Of a DNA stretch of 56,965 nt, positions 35,021 to 40,501 are shown in pieces. Each line of letters begins with the position of its first letter. Position 1 is the stretch's first letter. Location: assembly GCA_031277685.1 (NCBI GenBank), contig JAITLV010000208.1:1-56965 (forward strand), given 5' to 3'. This DNA comes from Sphingobacterium sp. (lineage in GTDB: Bacteria; Bacteroidota; Bacteroidia; Sphingobacteriales; Sphingobacteriaceae). A program made the position numbers and the translations under genes. The notes beneath the pieces were generated by a model. The model was not told where the DNA came from and searched no databases. It was given only the letters and a program-made list of their open reading frames with translations.

Positions 35021-35383
35021 TTAATTTTTGGTTATATGGGGCGCAGAAGGATTAGGCGTCTGTGAAGTACCGGAAAGGACGTAGCTGCTGCCGCTTGCTG
35101 TTGTCTGCCCCGGCAGGAAACCTGAAACGCACTGATTGTTGCTGCCTGTCGGACAATCATCCGAGGGTGGAGTAGCAGAAGTCCTTATATAAACCGCATC
35201 ACTCGATGAAACGGGATTACCGGGCGAGTAATTGCTGGTAATCCTGAACCATCGGTATTCCATTTGTTTCGGCGCTTTAGCTGCTCCATCTTTTTTTTCA
35301 ATGGCGTTTACAATGAAGAAACTCCCTAATAATAATGTCAATGCTGATACACCAGCAATGATTTTTGATTTTAATGTTTTCAT
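35021..35383 (-). CDS. DUF6520 family small exported protein
   Basis: 120 residues. A signal/TM segment (about 8-27, IAGVSALTLLLGSFFIVNAI) is followed by EYRWFRI and a Ser/Thr/Pro/Gly-rich tail with two cysteines in CPTGSNNQC (C-x7-C) and then VSGF. It is recognised as the Bacteroidota DUF6520 family of short secreted proteins of unknown function. It converges on the TlpA-SusC-SusD operon; with a two-cysteine protein next to a periplasmic thioredoxin, a redox relationship is conceivable but inferred. A TAAATTTG element at 35533-35540 implies a long leader of about 145 nt. Confidence 0.75.
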   Translation of the reverse strand: MKTLKSKIIAGVSALTLLLGSFFIVNAIEKKDGAAKAPKQMEYRWFRITSNYSPGNPVSSSDAVYIRTSATPPSDDCPTGSNNQCVSGFLPGQTTASGSSYVLSGTSQTPNPSAPHITKN

Positions 35384-35470
35384 GATTTTTGTTTTAAAAT
35401 GTTATTTTTTTCTATGTTTTTATTTGCATCCTGTTTTACCTCATGTATGCATCTGAGGGATCCTGTATAA

Positions 35471-35499
35471 TGACCGGCCAGCTTCCTGGAAGCCAGTCA
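35471..35499. other. imperfect palindrome in the DUF6520 leader
   Basis: TGAC...GCTTCC-T-GGAAGC...GTCA, between the -7 element and the start codon of the DUF6520 gene. Confidence 0.35.
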
Positions 35500-35532
35500 G
35501 GCGGGTGATTGCTGTTATCTATATTGCTATTA

Positions 35533-35540
35533 CAAATTTA
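35533..35540 (-). promoter_or_regulatory. -7-like element TAAATTTG upstream of DUF6520
   Basis: On the minus strand this matches TAnnTTTG; no -33 TTG with good spacing was seen. Confidence 0.35.
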
Positions 35541-35578
35541 GATTAGGCCTTTTTTCTAAACTTGTGCCATTGATACAA

Positions 35579-35956
35579 CTATTCACTTTTTTTTAGATTT
35601 TTTTCCATATAGCGCTTGGCCTTGTAATATTCTCTATTATTTGTAATGCCAAGAAATGCTTTTTTCTGATCTACGGTCAATAGCTTGATCAATTGTGGAC
35701 GATAGAAGTTTAAGTCATGGAGCCGCTCTTCTGTCCGCAGCGCATGAATGGTATGCTGGTGACGCAAAGCATGGTTTAGCTTGTGCTGGGTAAGGATATG
35801 ATATACGGATTTTAGACATGGAAATGTTTCGACCATGTCCTTACAATATTGAAACCTGATTTCTGCCGTTATAAGGTCTGATCGAGAGGGGGTGGTATTC
35901 AGTCCAGTGGATTGGACATTTCCTGTTCGTGCGATGATGCTATATGATGCTGCCAA
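35579..35956 (-). CDS. unrecognised 125-codon frame, possible truncated regulator
   Basis: The frame opens only at a TTG (35956), and its first ATG is at codon 40 (DMVETFP), so it may be the 3' part of a broken gene. The C-terminal half (EERLHDLNFYRPQLIKLLTVDQKKAFLGITNNREYYKAKRYMEKNLKK) has a helical pattern faintly like the C-terminal part of Crp/Fnr-type Bacteroidota regulators; that is a weak impression. It lies upstream of DUF6520 on the same strand, in the decaying right end of the island. Confidence 0.35.
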   Translation of the reverse strand: MAASYSIIARTGNVQSTGLNTTPSRSDLITAEIRFQYCKDMVETFPCLKSVYHILTQHKLNHALRHQHTIHALRTEERLHDLNFYRPQLIKLLTVDQKKAFLGITNNREYYKAKRYMEKNLKKSE

Positions 35957-36275
35957 GTGATTTCATGAAGCACTGATAATGTATCCGGGCTTGCTAAGGC
36001 AAATTAAATAGACATCATTTAGCTACCTTTATGTTTCATTGTTCTTAGTCCCCGCCTAGTAGAATTGCTTTCTGTTTTCTCTTGGATCTGTTTGCCGCGC
36101 AAATAATTGCTTCGGTGCTCCATATATTTTCTTGCTTTGCGGATGCAATACGATAAGTGGTCGGTGCAATCGTACACGTCATAAACTGTTTTGTTTCAGG
36201 GGTTGGAACAACGTTTGAGTGCACGTAATCGTTTTCTTACGTTCAGCAAGATTTTTAGTTTACAGAAAGGGTAAA

Positions 36276-36530
36276 TTACACAGCCGCTGATTTGACGTAA
36301 TCGCTTTGATTGATCGCGATACCGCTATCCAATGATTTAAAGAGGATGCTCAAGATAATGTGTCAGGTTGCGATGCGTTTTCTACGTTTACCCATAAAGG
36401 TTCAGCACCGTTGGACTCTTTTACGGTCCGGATCCGGTTGATTGCGTCCAGGCAGGAAGCAGATCCCAAATGAAGATATTGCGTAGGTTTCCTTGATAAG
36501 GACGCTCTTAAAAATGTATTTTGTAATATA
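36276..36530 (-). pseudogene. frameshifted remnant of an unknown protein
   Basis: On the minus strand one frame reads through RKPTQYLHLGSASCLDAINR and EPLWVNVENASQPDTLS to a TGA at 36350-36352. Another frame then gives ILFKSLDSGIAINQSDYVKS and stops at 36276-36278. The two read as consecutive parts of one protein joined by a frameshift. No start codon is visible upstream. The family is not identified. Confidence 0.4.
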
Positions 36531-36647
36531 ACTATGAATATTTACTTTCATTGAACAATAGCTTCAAGAAAAGGTCGTGGCAAAGAGCTTAAAAGCAGAA
36601 ATGGAGATTATAGTAAACATCCATTTTTAAATTTTTCTCCCGACCCG

Positions 36648-36704
36648 ATGAAAGGTGAGCAGTGGAAAGATATACCAGGGCTGGACGGCTCCTATAGGAG
36701 TTAA
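36648..36704 (+). pseudogene. NUMOD4-like remnant of an HNH endonuclease
   Basis: ATG at 36648 gives MKGEQWKDIPGLDGSYRS followed by a stop. E-x-W-K-D-I-P-G-x-x-G-x-Y is the start of the NUMOD4 motif found at the N-terminus of HNH homing-type endonucleases. After the stop a shifted frame reads ELSTPMTIWSNLGS, roughly where the VSNxG part of the motif would follow. Nothing resembling the HNH domain remains before the direct repeat. Confidence 0.4.
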
Positions 36705-36760
36705 GTACACCAATGACTATTTGGAGTAATCTGGGATCAAATTGAAGTGCGGGGGGCTAG

Positions 36761-38338
36761 CTATAGATATGGAATTTTTAGCCGGATGAACAATGCTCGC
36801 ACAGGGCCAAATAGGAAGATGATCGAGGTAATTACCGTTCCCAAGATCCCGAGATAGGTAAAGATTTCCATATTGCTGACCAGGGAGGCTTGTTGGCTCA
36901 GTGTTGTTTGAAGGCTTTTACCAGCAAGGCTATTAGCCAGCTGATCACCATATGTACCAATGTGTTTTTCTACCAATGCGTTCCAATAAGAAGTCGTGAT
37001 CGGACTCCCGGTGTTTAATTGCTGTTCAAGTTGTGTAAAATGTTTCTGATTGAGCGTGTAACTGAGGTTCTGAAGTAATGCAAAACCAATATTGGTGCTC
37101 CAGAACCGAACAGTTGTCCCCATTAAACCTGCGTTATTGGCATGATGGGAGGCAACCCCTGTAATGATATAGATCACAAGGGGAGTGAAAAGCCAACCCT
37201 GTCCGATTCCCTGTATAAATAACGGAATCCCTATTGTCCAAATGGTCGTATCCGGATAGAACGTAGGAACAAATAAAAAACAGGATGCTGTCAATAGCAA
37301 AAAACCTGAACCGAAAATGTATTTTGATGATACATTCCGCAATAATAGCAGACCCGAGCTTCCGATTCCCACCATTGTACCCAATACATTAATGTACTGG
37401 ATGTCGATAATGTAATGCCAAGGCCATTGCCAAACATTAGCCATGACGGTATAGACATTGTTGAGACTGCTCCGGATGATATAAAACAGAAAAAATAGGG
37501 TGACACCAATAATAACATTTTGATACCGCAAAATTTCAAAATGAAATAGAGGACGTTTTACAAGCTGTTGTTTGATGACAAAGAGTGCTCCGAAAATAAG
37601 GGAAAGTGCCAAATTAAGGGTAATGGTAGTCTGTTCAAACCAATAATATTTACGCCCGTAAATCAGCACATATGCACCACAGCTTAATGACAACAACAGG
37701 AAGAGACAGCTGGCCAGGTCTAATTGATAAAGCGGGAATTTTTTGCTTAATCTTTTATTATTCAATAATAAGAGGGCTATAGCGATCACCATCAAATGCC
37801 AGTAGAGTACAATGTGGATCATATCTTCCCAACCATAGTCCATGATACTTTCTTTTAGAAGGGATGTTGTAAGTGTTCCTCCAGTCAACATAAAGGTGTA
37901 TAGGAAAAAATATGCTATTGTTCGGCTTTTGGAATGTTTGATCTGCATCATCAACAAGGGCAGAAAACAGGCTCCTTCCAGCACACAAAAAATACCTTCC
38001 AGTACTCTTAGTACAGCGATGAGTAGTGGATCTCTGGTTAAAGAGATAGCCAGGAGAATGAGGATGGATATTGTACAGCTCAATAGAATGTATGTCCTCA
38101 CCCTAAAGAAGGCAAACAGCCGTTGAAATAGCAATAGTGCTACAACGATAGCGCCATACATCAACGAAAGAAAATACTGTATATCTTCCATTTCGACCGC
38201 TAATGCGGAGGCGGTAAAAGCTGTATTGGAATGAAAAAGGGACATTAACATGAGGTGTGGAAACATCGCCAAAATCATTAGGGGTAGTTTAATCCATTCG
38301 GGAACCCACTTATAATATAAAGATGTATTTGAACTCAT
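36761..38338 (-). CDS. DHA2/EmrB-type MFS efflux transporter
   Basis: 525 residues with about 14 hydrophobic segments and a DHA2-like layout. The stop codon (TAG) and the last 32 residues lie in the right copy of the 99-bp repeat. It exports small molecules through a tripartite pump with the HlyD-type adaptor encoded just upstream (6-bp gap). No TolC-like gene is adjacent. The island insertion separated it from the terminator it would have shared with gltX, but left the protein intact. Confidence 0.85.
   Translation of the reverse strand: MSSNTSLYYKWVPEWIKLPLMILAMFPHLMLMSLFHSNTAFTASALAVEMEDIQYFLSLMYGAIVVALLLFQRLFAFFRVRTYILLSCTISILILLAISLTRDPLLIAVLRVLEGIFCVLEGACFLPLLMMQIKHSKSRTIAYFFLYTFMLTGGTLTTSLLKESIMDYGWEDMIHIVLYWHLMVIAIALLLLNNKRLSKKFPLYQLDLASCLFLLLSLSCGAYVLIYGRKYYWFEQTTITLNLALSLIFGALFVIKQQLVKRPLFHFEILRYQNVIIGVTLFFLFYIIRSSLNNVYTVMANVWQWPWHYIIDIQYINVLGTMVGIGSSGLLLLRNVSSKYIFGSGFLLLTASCFLFVPTFYPDTTIWTIGIPLFIQGIGQGWLFTPLVIYIITGVASHHANNAGLMGTTVRFWSTNIGFALLQNLSYTLNQKHFTQLEQQLNTGSPITTSYWNALVEKHIGTYGDQLANSLAGKSLQTTLSQQASLVSNMEIFTYLGILGTVITSIIFLFGPVRALFIRLKIPYL
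36762..36860. repeat. right copy of 99-bp direct repeat
   Basis: Identical to 18984-19082. It is the functional 3' end of the MFS gene, starting at the second base of its stop codon. Confidence 0.95.
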
Positions 38339-38344
38339 GAATAA

Positions 38345-39394
38345 TTAAGATTGGTGGACAGCATGAACAACAACATTCATTCCGGCACGTAATTTTGTTA
38401 AATCCTGCTGTGGAGAAAATATAATTTTGATTGGGATGCGCTGTTCTATTTTAACGAAATTCCCGGTCGCATTATCCTGGGGTATAACCGAAAATTTAGA
38501 ACCAGAGGCTGGAGAAAACGAATGAATGATACCTTTGAGATGTAAATTTGGAAAGGCATCTACCTGTATGTTTACTTCGGTACCTTCTGCGAGATCCGTT
38601 AGTTGGGTCTCTCTAAAATTGGCATTGATCCATTTTTCTTCACTGACAACATTGACTAACGTTTGACCTTCTTTAACAAATTGTCCTGGTTGGATCGTTC
38701 TTTTCCCGACAAAGCCGTCGTAAGGTGCAGTCACAACGGTATACGAAAGGAATACCTCGGCATTGTTTTTTGCTGCTTTCTTGACAGCTATATTAGCTCT
38801 GGCAGGAAGCTCATTTGCTTTTTCTTTGCTTGTATTTAATTGTGCGGAGTTGTATTCTTCCTGTATGGCATCGAGCTGTGCCAGAGAGATTTCATATGCC
38901 GCCTTGGCATTATCGTATTGCTGTTTGGTTGCGGCGTCGGCTTCGAACAAATTCGTGAATCGTCTGTAGTCTTGCTCGGTTTGCCATACGCTTACTTTCG
39001 CTGCTTCTAATCTTGCCTTTTGGACAGCAATGCTATTGGCGATGACACGAGCATTTTGGTTAATGACTTCTGCGTTCCGTTGACTGCTTCGAAGTTCAGC
39101 ATCCGCCATATCTACTTTGGTCTGATATTCGCTGGCGTCTATAATCAACAGGGTGTCGCCCTGATGTACATATTTATTTTCTTCAAATCGAACTGCCTTC
39201 ACAAAACCTGATATCCGACTTGCTACCGGTGTAACATACTGATCAACCTGGGCATCGTTTGTCGTTACATGCTGGCTGGTAAATAATAAATGTTTGATTA
39301 AGATTCCAAATCCGACCATGAGCAAGGCCATTGCAAAGGCAACTAAAACTTTATTAAATCCTTTTGTTTTCTCTTTATTGTCTTGTTTATTCAT
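38345..39394 (-). CDS. HlyD/EmrA-type membrane-fusion protein
   Basis: 349 residues from the ATG at 39394 (MNKQDNKEKTKGFNKVLV); 39 further codons to 39511 are not adaptor-like. A TM anchor (about 13-32) precedes a lipoyl/barrel-sandwich domain (VTPVASRISGFVKAVRFEENKYVHQGDTLLIID, about 50-90), a coiled-coil hairpin, and the second half SYTVVTAPYDGFVGKRTIQPGQFVKEGQTLVNVV. It links the MFS pump to an outer-membrane channel. It is first in the operon with the MFS gene and diverges from the AraC regulator. Confidence 0.92.
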   Translation of the reverse strand: MNKQDNKEKTKGFNKVLVAFAMALLMVGFGILIKHLLFTSQHVTTNDAQVDQYVTPVASRISGFVKAVRFEENKYVHQGDTLLIIDASEYQTKVDMADAELRSSQRNAEVINQNARVIANSIAVQKARLEAAKVSVWQTEQDYRRFTNLFEADAATKQQYDNAKAAYEISLAQLDAIQEEYNSAQLNTSKEKANELPARANIAVKKAAKNNAEVFLSYTVVTAPYDGFVGKRTIQPGQFVKEGQTLVNVVSEEKWINANFRETQLTDLAEGTEVNIQVDAFPNLHLKGIIHSFSPASGSKFSVIPQDNATGNFVKIEQRIPIKIIFSPQQDLTKLRAGMNVVVHAVHQS

Positions 39395-39479
39395 TGTTTT
39401 TGTATATGAATATTTTATTGCTTTTCCATGTAGTCTCCTATTGTTCTGTCTGTAATTGTATGGAATATCTGTACTTACA

Positions 39480-39496
39480 TTGATGTTAAACATCAA
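39480..39496. promoter_or_regulatory. 17-bp palindrome in the hlyD-araC divergent region
   Basis: TTGATGTT-A-AACATCAA, a perfect dyad 86 bp before the HlyD start codon. It is a candidate operator for control of the efflux operon. Confidence 0.45.
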
Positions 39497-39645
39497 ATTC
39501 CGCGATTGCATACAAATTTTTATTGAATCGTGATCGCTCGGATACCTGTATATTATTCAACTGGGGAGCAAGGAATAAAACTTTGCACAAAGATACCGTT
39601 GTAGGGGGAGTTTAGTTTTGTATAGTCGGACGGATATCTGTTCAT

Positions 39646-39677
39646 TTGCGCCATATAGAAAAAAAAGCATAATTTTG
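39646..39677 (+). promoter_or_regulatory. promoter of the AraC gene, predicted leaderless
   Basis: TTG (39646-39648), a 21-nt spacer, then TAATTTTG (39670-39677), ending 4 nt before the ATG. Transcription should begin at or next to the start codon. Confidence 0.6.
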
Positions 39678-39681
39678 TATC

Positions 39682-40491
39682 ATGGAACCAGCACAACTAG
39701 CTGCTATTGATGATGATCAAAACGACTTTTATGTGTGTCATACCCATGTAGATCGGATTGATCCCCGCGAATATATCCATCGGAAAGCACGATTACTTTA
39801 TGCTGACGGTGGTATTGTACATGTATTTACAGCGACGAAGCACTGGTACTTACCAGGACGATTTTATATGTGGATTCCTGCGGGTACTGCTTATCATCTG
39901 GAAAGTTCCAGTTCCCGTATTCACTTATATAGTTTTTACTTTAAAGAAGAAAAAGAAGTCCACCCCAGTCTTTTAACTCCCAATATATTTTTGAGCAATG
40001 ATTTGATGCGGGAAATGTTCTTATTTGCACAGGATTGGAAGGGAGAGATCAGTAAAAAGAAACACTACGCAAAATATTGTTTATTACGGGCAATGATGGC
40101 TATTATTCCCGAGATGAGTACACCGATAGATGCCTTCCCTATGCAGCACCCTTATCCCAAAAGTGAAAAGCTGCGGAATATCGCCAGGTACTTGAATATG
40201 AATATAGATCAAGCTTTTACAATTGAGCAGGTAGCAGCACGATTTGGAATGAGTAGTCGGTCTCTTTCGCGACTTTTTAAGGAAGATATGGGGATTAGCT
40301 ATATCCGGTTTTTAAGAGCTATCCGTATGTCCAAAGCGCTGGAACTAATGTCTGAGAATAGTTATTCTATTCTAGAGATCGCAATGCGGGTGGGCTACAA
40401 TGAATTGTCTTCCTTCAGTAACATCTTTACACGTGTGACTGGCATTCGGCCTTCTGTCTATATGTCGAAAATCAACGAATACAAGAATTGA
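39682..40491 (+). CDS. AraC-family transcriptional regulator of the efflux operon
   Basis: 269 residues. An N-terminal cupin-like sensor (WIPAGTAYHLESSSSRIHLYSFYF, about 55-90) is followed by a C-terminal pair of HTH motifs (about 165-265: FTIEQVAARFGMSSRSLSRLFKEDMGISYIRFLRAIR and SYSILEIAMRVGYNELSSFSNIFTRVTGIRPSVY). The divergent position relative to hlyD-MFS makes it the probable drug-responsive regulator of that pump. The start codon directly follows a -7 element. Confidence 0.9.
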   Translation: MEPAQLAAIDDDQNDFYVCHTHVDRIDPREYIHRKARLLYADGGIVHVFTATKHWYLPGRFYMWIPAGTAYHLESSSSRIHLYSFYFKEEKEVHPSLLTPNIFLSNDLMREMFLFAQDWKGEISKKKHYAKYCLLRAMMAIIPEMSTPIDAFPMQHPYPKSEKLRNIARYLNMNIDQAFTIEQVAARFGMSSRSLSRLFKEDMGISYIRFLRAIRMSKALELMSENSYSILEIAMRVGYNELSSFSNIFTRVTGIRPSVYMSKINEYKN

Positions 40492-40501
40492 GGGTATGAC
40501 G

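Larger units (their letters stand above)
35957..36761. other. right end of island: no intact gene, several coding remnants
   Basis: About 800 bp without a complete ORF. Minus-strand fragments are seen at 36276-36530 (two frames) and about 36010-36200, and an HNH/NUMOD4-like fragment on the plus strand at 36648-36704. This looks like a decayed mobile-element end next to the direct repeat. Confidence 0.5.
18984..36860. mobile_element. 17.8-kb genomic island bounded by 99-bp perfect direct repeats
   Basis: The boundaries are two identical 99-bp copies (18984-19082 and 36762-36860) of the 3' end of the MFS efflux gene. The left copy abuts the gltX terminator and the right one completes the MFS reading frame, so one recombination event inside this segment explains the structure. 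Both junctions give a valid stop codon on the minus strand (TAA left, TAG right). Cargo: tail-like protein, RHS toxin pair, lipoprotein, two HTH regulators, structured intergenic DNA, TlpA/SusC/SusD, DUF6520 and gene remnants. No integrase, transposase or relaxase was recognised, so the element is either mobilised in trans or decayed. Confidence 0.8.

Noticed and set aside
36010..36200. Minus-strand open frames (such as TDHLSYCIRKARKYMEHR) as a gene
   Set aside because: About 60 codons, two overlapping frames equally open, no start codon; noted only as part of the decayed right end.
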